IMG/VR virus record: IMGVR_UViG_3300032883_000564
Span: 1-62,690 of that record
From: a virus
Direction: 5' to 3' (one strand)
DNA length: 62,690 bases
Shown here: positions 17,634-25,301 of the stretch, in pieces
How positions within the stretch are numbered: the stretch's first letter is position 1
How the letters are laid out: every line of letters begins with the position of its first letter
The notes under the pieces: model-generated
Told to the model about the DNA's origin: nothing
Database searches by the model: none
Seen by the model: only the letters and a program-made list of their open reading frames with translations
Program-made: the position numbers and the translations under genes

Positions 17634-18013
17634 TGCAAACTTTCGGGCGCTCGGACCTCCCGGCAGTCCACCTCCAGGTGGTGGACGCTGCCGCTGCCGT
17701 TGTATACCTTCCGCACCAGGAGCACGTTCAGCCCCGTCGCCAGGACCTGCCCCGATGCCGTCTTTACGTCAATCGTGTCCGCCTCGCTAATGTCGGCGCC
17801 AGCACCGAAGTAGAGCCGGTGCGAGGCCAGGACCACATCCCGCGAGAGGCTCATCCTCAGCTTGCCCTGCGAGCGAAGGTTCACGGCCGTCAGGCGGCAG
17901 GGCTCCGCTGCAAGTTTTGGCGAGAGCGCCACCGTGGGCTGGCCGTAGCCGTCGCGCGCTTCACCCTTGGCGAACGTGTCGGCGCGGTGCCGCAGCAGCG
18001 ACCCAAAGGGCAC
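17630..18013 (-). CDS. Head closure / head-tail adaptor protein (candidate)
   Basis: 127 aa, beta rich, with a C-terminus that contains one copy of the dispersed palindrome (encoding EVRAPES). Located between the connector and tail terminator genes, where head-closure proteins lie. No catalytic motif. Confidence 0.6.
   Translation of the reverse strand: MPFGSLLRHRADTFAKGEARDGYGQPTVALSPKLAAEPCRLTAVNLRSQGKLRMSLSRDVVLASHRLYFGAGADISEADTIDVKTASGQVLATGLNVLLVRKVYNGSGSVHHLEVDCREVRAPESLQ
17639..17658. repeat. Dispersed palindrome, copy 1
   Basis: Core TTCGGGCGCTCGGA inside the last codons of the head-closure gene. One of six copies of a roughly 22-bp near-palindrome with core consensus TYCGRGCGCYCGGA and A/T-rich flanks. 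Confidence 0.6.
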
Positions 18014-18021
18014 GACCTACC

Positions 18022-18384
18022 TCACAGCCTATGGGCCTGGAACTTCACCTCGACCCCGCCGGCCACGACGTCGACATAGACATAGCCGAGGTCGGCGCCG
18101 CTCTGCTGATTGAACGTCTCCGGTGGGAACGGGCCCACCAGCCACACGTCGCCAGCAGCCATCGGGCCGACCGACAGCTCGGCAACGGCCAGGCCTTCCT
18201 CCACCCGTGGGGTCTGGACCGTCACGGTGTGAGGGCCGGCGCCGGTGTTCCGGATCAGCAGCGTCACCGCGCCGTCATTCGAGAACTTCGCACCGTCCGT
18301 CGTATGCGGAACGGTGTCAGCCGCCGTGAGGGCGGAAACCCCCGTGCGGGTCACCTGCACGACAGGGACGTTTGTGCGGGCCAT
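18022..18384 (-). CDS. Small beta-rich virion protein, 120 aa
   Basis: Starts MARTNVPVVQVTRTGVSA. It consists of beta strands with TNTGAGPHTVTV-like segments typical of small capsid-associated or decoration proteins. No confident family; position among head-completion genes suggests a virion component. Confidence 0.6.
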   Translation of the reverse strand: MARTNVPVVQVTRTGVSALTAADTVPHTTDGAKFSNDGAVTLLIRNTGAGPHTVTVQTPRVEEGLAVAELSVGPMAAGDVWLVGPFPPETFNQQSGADLGYVYVDVVAGGVEVKFQAHRL

Positions 18385-18443
18385 CCTATACCTCCTCGGG
18401 CCGATTCACTAGCCGACGCGGCCTGTGCCGGCCTCTGTCTCTT

Positions 18444-18704
18444 CTAGCTGCGCTTCGCCGGGGGCCGGCGCTTCGCTGACGTCGCTCTCCGGCTCGCTGC
18501 CTCCGGCACTTCTTCCGTCTCCTCGACCGGCGCCACGGGCAGAGGGGCGACTACCTTCGACGCGCACTTACCACACACACCCTGGCCGGCCAGCGCGGCC
18601 TCCTCGTCTGCGGCGTACACGTCGACCGCCTTCTCCCCGCAGTTCGAGCACTGCACAAGGACGCCGGGGCGCACGAAAGGCAGGCTCAGAATGCTCTCGT
18701 CCAT
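18444..18704 (-). CDS. Zinc-ribbon protein, 86 aa
   Basis: Two C-x-x-C knuckles (QCSNCGEK and GVCGKCASK) about 25 residues apart form a likely zinc ribbon, followed by a disordered basic C-terminus (KRRPPAKRS). Located just after the connector gene. Possibly nucleic-acid binding; unknown. Confidence 0.6.
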   Translation of the reverse strand: MDESILSLPFVRPGVLVQCSNCGEKAVDVYAADEEAALAGQGVCGKCASKVVAPLPVAPVEETEEVPEAASRRATSAKRRPPAKRS

Positions 18705-18716
18705 GATGACCTCCGT

Positions 18717-19400
18717 TCAGAAGATGAGCTGGCCCCGGCCCACCTTGCCGGAACCCATGTACGGCTCCAAGCGCTCCAGCGCCTCGGGGGGCAACACGCC
18801 TCCCTTGCCTCCCTTGCCGTCCTTCTTCGCGCGTGTGTACGAGTAGTCGCCCAACTTCTCGCTCTCGATGCCGCTCACGCTCTGACCCCGCTGCCGGTAC
18901 ATCGCTGCCGCCGTGAGCGCGACGGCCTCGCGGACGGGTGCCGGCACCTCGTTCGAAGCCGTGTACGTTACGACAACGCGGTCGTAGGTCACGGGCTTGA
19001 CGTCTACCGACAGGAGCGCCTCACCCAGCCCTCCACGCCGCCGAGGGAAGGCAGGAGCACGTTCCGCGAAGGCCTCCACGTCGCGCAGTAGGCGCAGGCG
19101 GCCCAGGGGATGCAGCGAGTACTCGGCAGTCTGCAATTGGCGACCGCTGTCCGTCGGCGTCAGATAGGCAAAGAGCGTGACGCCGGTTGGCACCTCATCC
19201 TTCAGGGTCAACAGGTCGCCTTGCTGCACGCTGGGAAACGTCTCGGTGATGGCTCCACTGGCGTCCCAGTCCCGACCCGTGACGCGTTTGACCTCCTCGG
19301 AGGCGGCGTCCAGGAAGGGCTGCAGGACCGTTCCGGGAGCACTCTGGGCGTCCTCGTCCAGCCAGCGGCGTACATCAGCGGTCGTTGCGAGGCTCACCAC
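18717..19400 (-). CDS. Head-tail connector (gp6-like)
   Basis: 227 aa. The N-terminus (TTADVRRWLDEDAQ ... FLDAASEEVKRVTGRDWD) has the pattern of gp6-type connector proteins that bind below the portal, and the helical core ends with a loop rich in Gly/Lys. Position after the capsid genes agrees. Confidence 0.7.
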   Translation of the reverse strand: MVSLATTADVRRWLDEDAQSAPGTVLQPFLDAASEEVKRVTGRDWDASGAITETFPSVQQGDLLTLKDEVPTGVTLFAYLTPTDSGRQLQTAEYSLHPLGRLRLLRDVEAFAERAPAFPRRRGGLGEALLSVDVKPVTYDRVVVTYTASNEVPAPVREAVALTAAAMYRQRGQSVSGIESEKLGDYSYTRAKKDGKGGKGGVLPPEALERLEPYMGSGKVGRGQLIF

Positions 19401-19816
19401 CAGGCTCCATGCGCGAGGGCTACACCAAGAATGACGCAGCCAATCGTAACCAGCACGCCTAGGATCGACCAGGCTGCTTTCCCCGTCAGTCCCATGCCGC
19501 TGGCGATGCCCTCAACCTTAGCCTTCCAGAGCTTGAGCGTGCTGACATCGCTGTTGATGCGCTTGACCTCACCAAGTATCTGCGTGTGGCTAGACTCGTT
19601 CCTCTTGCACGACTCAAGAAACTCAACGTCGCGGAAGCGGCGAAACTCGTCACGAAGTCCCGAGATGGCTTCCACCTTTAGAGCCTCGATGGCGCCGATC
19701 GTCTCGGACTTCAAGTCCGAGATCCCTTTGAGCGTCTCAGCGTGCACGAGTGCGGCTGCTGTTGCGGCAGCCGAAGCTGCGACGGCCGCTATCGTTTCAG
19801 TTCTTTCCTCTGCCAT
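19394..19816 (-). CDS. Coiled-coil protein with C-terminal membrane anchor
   Basis: 140 aa. Residues 1-105 are an Ala/Glu-rich coiled coil; residues about 115-136 (AAWSILGVLVTIGCVILGVALA) form one transmembrane helix near the C-terminus. This resembles haemolysin XhlA-like or holin-associated proteins, although the location between head and connector genes is odd for lysis. It overlaps the connector gene by 7 bp. Alternatives: a membrane-tethering or injection protein. Confidence 0.55.
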   Translation of the reverse strand: MAEERTETIAAVAASAAATAAALVHAETLKGISDLKSETIGAIEALKVEAISGLRDEFRRFRDVEFLESCKRNESSHTQILGEVKRINSDVSTLKLWKAKVEGIASGMGLTGKAAWSILGVLVTIGCVILGVALAHGAWW

Positions 19817-19822
19817 CGTCCG

Positions 19823-20134
19823 TCAGTCCGACGGGACGAACGTCACGTCACAGGCACCGCTGAACATGGCCCGGATGCCGGTCGTGAACGCGACGCCGAT
19901 CTCGATCACCGGCGGCGGCGTGGTCGAGATCAGCACGGTCATCTTGATCGGGTCGGTGTCCAGGAGACCATCGCGCAGAGTGATCGTCCGGTTCGCCCCA
20001 GGCGGGGTGCCGACGATGATGCGGTGCAGGACAGCCTCCTTGGCGCGCACCTGCACCGTGGTGCCGCCGGCGCCGCCGGCCACCGGATTGCTCGCAGCAA
20101 GCGAGCTGTACAACACGTCATTCAAGGTGGGCAT
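19823..20134 (-). CDS. Small beta-rich virion protein, 103 aa
   Basis: MPTLNDVLYSSLAASNPVAG is followed by a compact beta fold (TVQVRAKEAVLHRIIVGTPPG ... TITLRDG). Likely a capsid-associated or decoration protein by position next to the capsid genes; family not recognised. Confidence 0.6.
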   Translation of the reverse strand: MPTLNDVLYSSLAASNPVAGGAGGTTVQVRAKEAVLHRIIVGTPPGANRTITLRDGLLDTDPIKMTVLISTTPPPVIEIGVAFTTGIRAMFSGACDVTFVPSD

Positions 20135-20147
20135 CGCGGCCCTCCTT

Positions 20148-20747
20148 CTACGTCGTCGGCAGCGCGATCACCACCGTCGCGAACTTGCCAGCGGCCCCGC
20201 CGCCAGTCCCGTCGGCGATCGTGCAGATCAGCGGCGCTGTCGCGGGCAGGATGCCGGCACCAAGGAACACCTGGCCGATAGTCGCCGATGCGACCGGAAC
20301 CTGGTCGAGCAGCCCGTCGGGATCGGCAGCCCAGCCCCAGTCGAACGTAGGCTTCAACGTCACGGCGGCCAGCGTCTCGGTGCAGATCGCCACGACGATG
20401 CAGGCCCGGTCCTTCGTCGCGTGAGCGGCCATGAGCGCCACAGGGGATGCGTCGGCGTGGTCCACGTTCCCGCTCGTACCCAGGCCAGCGGCGATCGCGG
20501 CAGCCAGCGCAGCACCCTGCGCGAACTTGGCCGCCGTGAGCGTTCCGTCGGTCACCTTGACGGCTGTCACAGCGCCATCGGCCAGTTCGGCGGTGCTCAC
20601 CGAGCCCGGCGTCAGCTCGCCGGCCTGTATTGAGGCGACGATCAGATCAACCAGCTCTCCTATCCAGGGCATCACTGGCTGCCCACCGCCGCCGTAGCTG
20701 AACGTAGCTACGAGCTGCGCTCTCACTTGTTCAATCGCGGTAGTCAT
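20148..20747 (-). CDS. Putative virion protein, 199 aa
   Basis: I chose the ATG at 20747 (MTTAIEQVRAQLVATFS) because GGAGG lies 5 bases before it. The segment VSTAELADGAVTAVKVTDGTLTAAKF, around residues 50-75, is the short helical repeat often seen in phage fibre or head-fibre proteins. The C-terminal half is beta rich. Placed right after the major capsid gene, it could be a head fibre or decoration protein. Confidence 0.6.
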   Translation of the reverse strand: MTTAIEQVRAQLVATFSYGGGGQPVMPWIGELVDLIVASIQAGELTPGSVSTAELADGAVTAVKVTDGTLTAAKFAQGAALAAAIAAGLGTSGNVDHADASPVALMAAHATKDRACIVVAICTETLAAVTLKPTFDWGWAADPDGLLDQVPVASATIGQVFLGAGILPATAPLICTIADGTGGGAAGKFATVVIALPTT

Positions 20748-20766
20748 GGACACCTCCTTGGCGAGA

Positions 20767-20799
20767 GCGGGGCTGCACCGCCTAGCAGCGCAGCCCCGC
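20767..20799 (-). terminator. Hairpin after the major capsid gene
   Basis: Ten-base arms (GCGGGGCTGC and complement) with a 13-base loop follow the capsid stop codon by about 20 bases. There is no U-tract, so it may protect or pause the capsid mRNA rather than terminate it. Confidence 0.5.
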
Positions 20800-20818
20800 G
20801 TCTCAGCGACCTATCGCG

Positions 20819-22129
20819 TTAGGCGATCTTCACGCGCCGGGCCTGGGCGTGCAGCTTCTCCCACGGCACCTGGACAGCCATCAGGCTCTCCAGGAGGAAG
20901 TCGTAGGAGGCACGCGTCCGGCCCAGCTCGATGAACGTCACCAGGTTGTCCACGGGCTGCCCGATCGGGTCGACGAGGCTCACCACAGAGGCGCCCCGGT
21001 CATTGGGGTTCAGGTTGACGAAGAAGAGGCTCTCCTCTCCGGCCCCCAGGTACCTCTTGCTGGCAGCGCCGCCGGGCCGCGTAAGGGGAGTCGAGTCCGA
21101 CCAGGCGGCCACGTTCCCCGTGATCTTGCCGTCGCCATCGCGGGTCTTGCCCGGGATGGTTGTGTACAGGTAGGCCGTACCGGCCCCACCGTCCACGTCC
21201 GAGCGGTAGATCTTGTAGAGCAGCGCGAGCGGGTCCGCCACCCAGGTCAGGTTGGCGATGTGCTCCGTCGCCCCCGACGTGCAGTTGCACTCGGCCGCGG
21301 CCCGCTGCTCGCCGTTCTCGTAGACCGCTGCCACCTGGTAGCGGTACACGCCGTTCGGCAGGCCGGCGCCAGTGGCGATGGCCGCAGCCAGGGTCCCCGG
21401 TGCCTGGGCGGACGGCTTGACGTAGTCCGTCTCCAGGATCGGATAGCCCCGGTACAGCGTCATGCGGAAGCCGCCCTCGTACTCCACCGTCTGCACGTCA
21501 CGCCGTGCCAGGGTCTGGAGGCCGGAGATCTTCGACACCATGCCCTTGCTGGCGACGAAGATGGCCGGGTCCTTGTCCGCGCCCCGGAAGCCCGTGGCCC
21601 CGTCGATCATGTCGTCGAGCAGCTTCAGGGTGATGACGGCGTTGTGGTCGATGATGTTGGTCACGATCTGCCGATCCAGCCCGTCGGGGATGTAGGGGTC
21701 AGCCGTCGCCCCCCAGAGGATGGCGAACTCGGCCTGGTTCGACATGGCCTCCACGCCGGCCTGCTGCTCCGCGACCAGCGAGTCGATGAACCGCTGGGCG
21801 GCGGCCCGCTGGAAGCCCGTTACGGCGCCCCAGTAGTGCAGGGGCTTCAGCGTGACCGTGGGCCGGTCGTAGGTCGACTGGACGGCGCCGGCCCGGTTAT
21901 CGACGAGCTCGCCCTCAAAGGCGGCCGCGCCGTGGGCCGTGCGGCGGACGATCTCGTGCACCCGCCCCTTGGCCTGCTTGATGGGCATCAACTGGAGCAG
22001 CGGCTGTAGCCGCAACAGCTCCTCGACGAGGGCCGGCTCAAGATCCTCAGGCTGGAGCGCCGTTCCCGACGCGCCTGCCGCCGTGAGGGCCTTGGCCAGC
22101 TCACCCGTTGCCTTGACTAGCCTTTCCAT
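20819..22129 (-). CDS. Major capsid protein with Fn3-like insertion
   Basis: 436 aa. The start at 22129 (MERLVKATGEL) follows GGAGG. Residues 40-240 and 360-436 fit an HK97-fold phage capsid (scaffold-released N-arm, long helix around VEAMSNQAEFAILWGA, a P-loop, C-terminal E-loop-like strands). Residues about 243-352 are inserted sequence with fibronectin-III-like signs (NGVYRYQVAAVYENGE, then LTWVADPLALLYKIYRSD). Such Ig/Fn3 domains usually decorate the capsid surface. It lies after the scaffold gene and is followed by a hairpin. The capsid identity is by fold pattern and position. Confidence 0.8.
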   Translation of the reverse strand: MERLVKATGELAKALTAAGASGTALQPEDLEPALVEELLRLQPLLQLMPIKQAKGRVHEIVRRTAHGAAAFEGELVDNRAGAVQSTYDRPTVTLKPLHYWGAVTGFQRAAAQRFIDSLVAEQQAGVEAMSNQAEFAILWGATADPYIPDGLDRQIVTNIIDHNAVITLKLLDDMIDGATGFRGADKDPAIFVASKGMVSKISGLQTLARRDVQTVEYEGGFRMTLYRGYPILETDYVKPSAQAPGTLAAAIATGAGLPNGVYRYQVAAVYENGEQRAAAECNCTSGATEHIANLTWVADPLALLYKIYRSDVDGGAGTAYLYTTIPGKTRDGDGKITGNVAAWSDSTPLTRPGGAASKRYLGAGEESLFFVNLNPNDRGASVVSLVDPIGQPVDNLVTFIELGRTRASYDFLLESLMAVQVPWEKLHAQARRVKIA

Positions 22130-22133
22130 GGGT

Positions 22134-23138
22134 CTACCTCCGCTGCATCCCGGCAAGGCCGGGGGAATACGTGTCGCCGGGACGGTCGGAGCGGGACTTC
22201 CTCTTAGGCTTCTCCTCCCGCGTGTCCTCGGCGTCCACAGCGATGCTCTTGTAGATGGGCCGCTTCGCCTGGGCGATGCCCTCGCGGATCATCTTCATCA
22301 CCTGACCGGCGGTTACCGGAGCCTCCTCGGACTGGACGGCCTCTTCTTCGCCGTCCCTCTTCTCCGTAGGCTGCTCCTGCCCCTCCTTCAGGGCTGCCAG
22401 TTGCTCCGCGAGTTCTCCCATGCCCCTGAGCACTTCGGCCTGGAACTCGTCGGCGACCTCGACCTCGACATCGCCGAGCTTCACCTTCACGGGCTCCGTC
22501 GACTTCACGCCGGCGCCGCCCAAGACCTCGGTCACCTTGATGCCGAACGCCTGGACGGCCGCTAGGACCAGCGGGAGCTTGGGATCGACGTCGCTCTCGA
22601 GCACGTTGTCGATGACGTCCATGAGGACCCAGAGGCAGGTCCAGATGTCGTCTTCCGCAGCCTGGGCGGCGTAGGCCGTGTTGAAGTCGGTCTTCTCCTG
22701 GGCCTGCTTCTGCCGGTCCAGCATGGCCACGGCGACCTGCCCGGAGCGCGGAAGTTCCGACATGTGCTCCGCCAGGAAGCCGACGGCACCGGCGACCGTC
22801 AACGGCTCGACGGGTGCGGGCGGTTCAACTGCGGCGGGAGCAGCCTCAGGGGTAGCCTCGGGAGCTGCAGCCTCGGCTTCCGGCTCCTCGGCCTTGCTCA
22901 CTGTCTCCGTGGCCTCCGGTTCTGTGGCCTCCGGCTCCTCGGGATGCTCCTCAGCCGTGGCTTCCGGCTCCGGGACCTCGGGGTCATGCTTCTCTTTGGC
23001 CACTGTGTCCTCCTCCTGGCGCTTCATAAGCAGGAACTCGCGCCCAATGGCAGGCGAATCCACCATGCTGACGATGGTTACCGTCAGCTCTTCGAGGCGG
23101 TAAGCTGCGGGGTCTTCGGTGTTCGCTCTGCTCTTCAT
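22134..23138 (-). CDS. Scaffolding protein (XkdF-like N-terminus)
   Basis: 334 aa. The N-terminus VTIVSMVDSPAIGREFLLMKR matches the V-D-x-P-A segment seen at the end of XkdF-type proteins. Then come about 70 acidic Pro/Glu/Ala residues and a helical C-terminal half with basic end (KRKSRSDRPGDTYSPG), typical of a scaffold that is cleaved and removed from the prohead. It directly precedes the capsid gene (4-bp gap) and follows the protease gene. A terminator stands in its leader. Confidence 0.65.
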   Translation of the reverse strand: MKSRANTEDPAAYRLEELTVTIVSMVDSPAIGREFLLMKRQEEDTVAKEKHDPEVPEPEATAEEHPEEPEATEPEATETVSKAEEPEAEAAAPEATPEAAPAAVEPPAPVEPLTVAGAVGFLAEHMSELPRSGQVAVAMLDRQKQAQEKTDFNTAYAAQAAEDDIWTCLWVLMDVIDNVLESDVDPKLPLVLAAVQAFGIKVTEVLGGAGVKSTEPVKVKLGDVEVEVADEFQAEVLRGMGELAEQLAALKEGQEQPTEKRDGEEEAVQSEEAPVTAGQVMKMIREGIAQAKRPIYKSIAVDAEDTREEKPKRKSRSDRPGDTYSPGLAGMQRR

Positions 23139-23144
23139 GACATC

Positions 23145-23174
23145 AAAAAAGCGACTGCCTGTTTGGGCAGTCGC
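23145..23174 (-). terminator. Rho-independent terminator before the scaffold gene
   Basis: Minus-strand hairpin with 9-bp arms (GCGACTGCC and complement, 23151-23174), 6-base loop and a run of six T. It stands between the protease stop and the scaffold start. Twenty bases (GGGCAGTCGCGGCTGCGCTA, plus strand) are identical to the terminator before the tail-tube gene. Confidence 0.85.
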
Positions 23175-23216
23175 GGCTGCGCTAAAGCGACCCTAGACGC
23201 TAGGCGGCGTCACATC

Positions 23217-24269
23217 CTACGGCGGCGTGGCACTAGCGAGCGCCTCCACTCCTGCGGGCAATTCCTTGACAGGGATGCGCAGCCCGCGGCCCATGATCGA
23301 GAAGCCGCGCAACTCGCCGCTCTCCACCTGCCGCCACACCTCCTCGTCCATGACCTTGACGGACATGACCCAGTCGCCGGCGCCCACGGGCTGGTCACCC
23401 AGCTCGAAGTCCACCGGCGCCTGGTAGCACTCCACCACGCGCAAGAGAGGGTTGACGACCTCGTTGTGCATCACGTCGAGCTGTTGGAAGGCGATCATGT
23501 ACTTCTCCATCGCCTTCCAGATCTCGTCCGGCTCGACATAGTCGTCCTGGTAGTCGACGGTGTTGGCCGCCAGGACATGACCTGTGACGACGCGCCGCTC
23601 GCTGTTTATCTTCAGGATGGGGGCGAAGACCGACCAGCGTCCGTCATCCTCGACCTTCAGAACAGGACGCATCTCGGGAGCCACGCGCTTCCCCTGGGCC
23701 TGCCCGAGTTGATCGAGGACGGAGCGCACGTGGCCGATGGCCTGCTCAGCCGCGTCGATGGCGTTGCGGAGCGTCTCCTCGTTCTTCGCCGAGAGGACGC
23801 GTCCTTCCTTGGACAGCCCGTCGCCGTCTGCCTTCTGCTGCTTCCAGGGGGGAGTGCGCGAAAACTGCTCATAGTGTCGGGCCAAATGTGCCTTGACCCC
23901 GTCGAGGTCGCCGGAGGCGCCGACCACTTGATCCATACGCCCGGCGGCTGCGGAGAGCCCATCGAGCACCACCGCGCCTTGCCCGGACTTTGCAGCCTCA
24001 TGGTGCGGAAGCTTCAGGTCGCCGAAACTGTCAGCGATCCCATCGCCGTCGGCGTCGCCGAACCAGGCGAAGTGCTTCGTGATGCGCTTCTTCTCGGCGT
24101 CGCTCAGGTCCGCCCAGGTACTATCGGTGAAATCGCTTAGGTTCGGCTTCGACCAGGCCGTGTCCTCGGGCGCCTTAGCGGTCTCGTGGGTGGGCACGGC
24201 GCCCTTGGCGAGGTCCTCACGCTCTAGCAGGGCCAGCAGGTTCTTCAGGGCCTCGCGCAGTTCAGTCAT
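23217..24269 (-). CDS. Prohead serine protease, XkdF-like
   Basis: 350 aa. The C-terminal half (from about residue 185) shows the XkdF family pattern: VFAPILKINSERRVVTGHVL, then LDVMHNE with the likely catalytic His, APVDFELGD, and SGELRGFSIMGRG with the likely nucleophile Ser. The N-terminal 130 residues are a separate helical part (YEQFSRTPPWKQQ) perhaps for prohead targeting. It precedes scaffold and capsid genes, as maturation proteases do. Family recognition by recall is good; the catalytic pair is inferred. Confidence 0.75.
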   Translation of the reverse strand: MTELREALKNLLALLEREDLAKGAVPTHETAKAPEDTAWSKPNLSDFTDSTWADLSDAEKKRITKHFAWFGDADGDGIADSFGDLKLPHHEAAKSGQGAVVLDGLSAAAGRMDQVVGASGDLDGVKAHLARHYEQFSRTPPWKQQKADGDGLSKEGRVLSAKNEETLRNAIDAAEQAIGHVRSVLDQLGQAQGKRVAPEMRPVLKVEDDGRWSVFAPILKINSERRVVTGHVLAANTVDYQDDYVEPDEIWKAMEKYMIAFQQLDVMHNEVVNPLLRVVECYQAPVDFELGDQPVGAGDWVMSVKVMDEEVWRQVESGELRGFSIMGRGLRIPVKELPAGVEALASATPP

Positions 24270-24490
24270 TCCTCACCTGTCTCGCTCAACATCTCCCGCA
24301 ACTGGCGGCGCAGCGACGGCGACAGGCCCGAGCCTAGGGCGCCCTTCACGATCTCGGCGATGCCGATCCGGTTCTCGTGGTGCTCGCCGTGGTGTCTCGT
24401 GCCCACCAGTACGCTGTCTCCATCGACGATCAGCACCGGCGTCCGGCAGCGCGGCTGACTACACAGGAGCGTCGTGCGCTGGCCGGCCAT
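24266..24490 (-). CDS. Small Cys-containing protein, 74 aa
   Basis: ATG at 24490 (MAGQRTTLLCSQPRCRTPVL); a TTG nine bases earlier is an alternative. A C-x-x-x-x-C pair near the N-terminus and a His-rich segment (RHHGEHHENR) could bind zinc. Overlaps both neighbours. Function unknown. Confidence 0.5.
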   Translation of the reverse strand: MAGQRTTLLCSQPRCRTPVLIVDGDSVLVGTRHHGEHHENRIGIAEIVKGALGSGLSPSLRRQLREMLSETGEE

Positions 24491-24854
24491 CAGGACCAAA
24501 GGTCTGCTCCACCTGTTCCGGGAAGGCGCCGCGCGACGCCTCGCGGGCTTCCTCCTGGCTGATCTCCGGGTACAGGCTGCTCATGACGCCAGGGTCACGG
24601 CAGATAGCAGCGCGCAGCACCTTCAGGCGACTGCGCGTCATGCCCGGTATCGCCAGCAACTCCGCGTCCGTCCGCTCGTCCAGCATCTGGGCGCTCACGG
24701 TACGAAGCCCTCCGCCCAGCTCAATCTGATACCAGGGCCACCCCTTGCGGATGACCTCGCGGAGCGACTCGGGGATGTTCAGCTCTTCTAAGTACATGCT
24801 GCTGTCAGGGCCGGGCTTCTGGACCGTCCGATTGATGATGGCCGGAAACGGCAT
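24459..24854 (-). CDS. Hypothetical protein with helix-hairpin-helix-like segment
   Basis: 131 aa, good RBS (GGAGGTGTACGG before ATG). The segment ELLAIPGMTRSRLKVLRAAI at residues about 65-85 resembles a helix-hairpin-helix, a non-specific DNA-binding element. Between head-protein and protease genes; role unknown. Confidence 0.6.
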   Translation of the reverse strand: MPFPAIINRTVQKPGPDSSMYLEELNIPESLREVIRKGWPWYQIELGGGLRTVSAQMLDERTDAELLAIPGMTRSRLKVLRAAICRDPGVMSSLYPEISQEEAREASRGAFPEQVEQTFGPDGRPAHDAPV

Positions 24855-24920
24855 CCGTACACCTCCATGCCCAGCCTAGAAAGGCGGGCGCTCAGCACAA
24901 AGCTTGCCGTGGCAACGCCA

Positions 24921-25301
24921 TCACCCGGCGCCAGCCTTCTTTGTCTCGCAGAACCCACCAGCACTCGGCGACGCAGGCGGCACAGACCGACGAAAGAGGC
25001 CCCATACCCAGCGGCCGCCGAAGATTGTCCGCAGGAGGACGACCACGGCCCGGGCCTTGAAGGGCCGGCAGGAGAAGACGTCGGCATATCCCTGCGAGTC
25101 GTGAATAGCGATGGCTATATGCGATTCGGCGATGAGCACGAAGCCCTGCCCGTACTCCTCGGAGATGCAGGCTGGGGCTATCTTTGTTAGGCCGGTGAGA
25201 AGCCGGGCACGCAGAAGGAAGCGGGCGATGTCCCCCTGCTGGCAGGTTACGCCCTCGCCGTTGGCGATTAGATGATAGCCTCGAATCGTTGTCTTCCCCA
25301 C
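24921..25301 (-). CDS. SpeD-like pyruvoyl decarboxylase (AdoMet decarboxylase family)
   Basis: 126 aa, starting at GTG 25301 directly after the TGA of the minor-head gene. GYHLIANGEGV near the N-terminus matches the strand that opens bacterial SpeD, and GFVLIAESHIAIAIHDSQ with DVFSCRP matches its core. In SpeD the chain self-cleaves at Glu-Ser of the A-E-S-H motif to form the pyruvoyl cofactor, and the later His and Cys act in processing and catalysis; all three types are present here. The protein would thus make a decarboxylated amine for polyamine synthesis (AdoMet decarboxylase, or another substrate as in some diverged SpeD proteins). It has a C-terminal extension (FRRSVPPASPSAGG). Finding it in a capsid operon is unusual; the substrate is unknown. 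Confidence 0.7.
   Translation of the reverse strand: MGKTTIRGYHLIANGEGVTCQQGDIARFLLRARLLTGLTKIAPACISEEYGQGFVLIAESHIAIAIHDSQGYADVFSCRPFKARAVVVLLRTIFGGRWVWGLFRRSVPPASPSAGGFCETKKAGAG

Noticed and set aside
22400-22560. Fibre-repeat motif in the scaffold protein (VTEVLGGAGVKS)
   Set aside because: Only a short partial match without the G-I-x-S-x-E order; judged coincidental.
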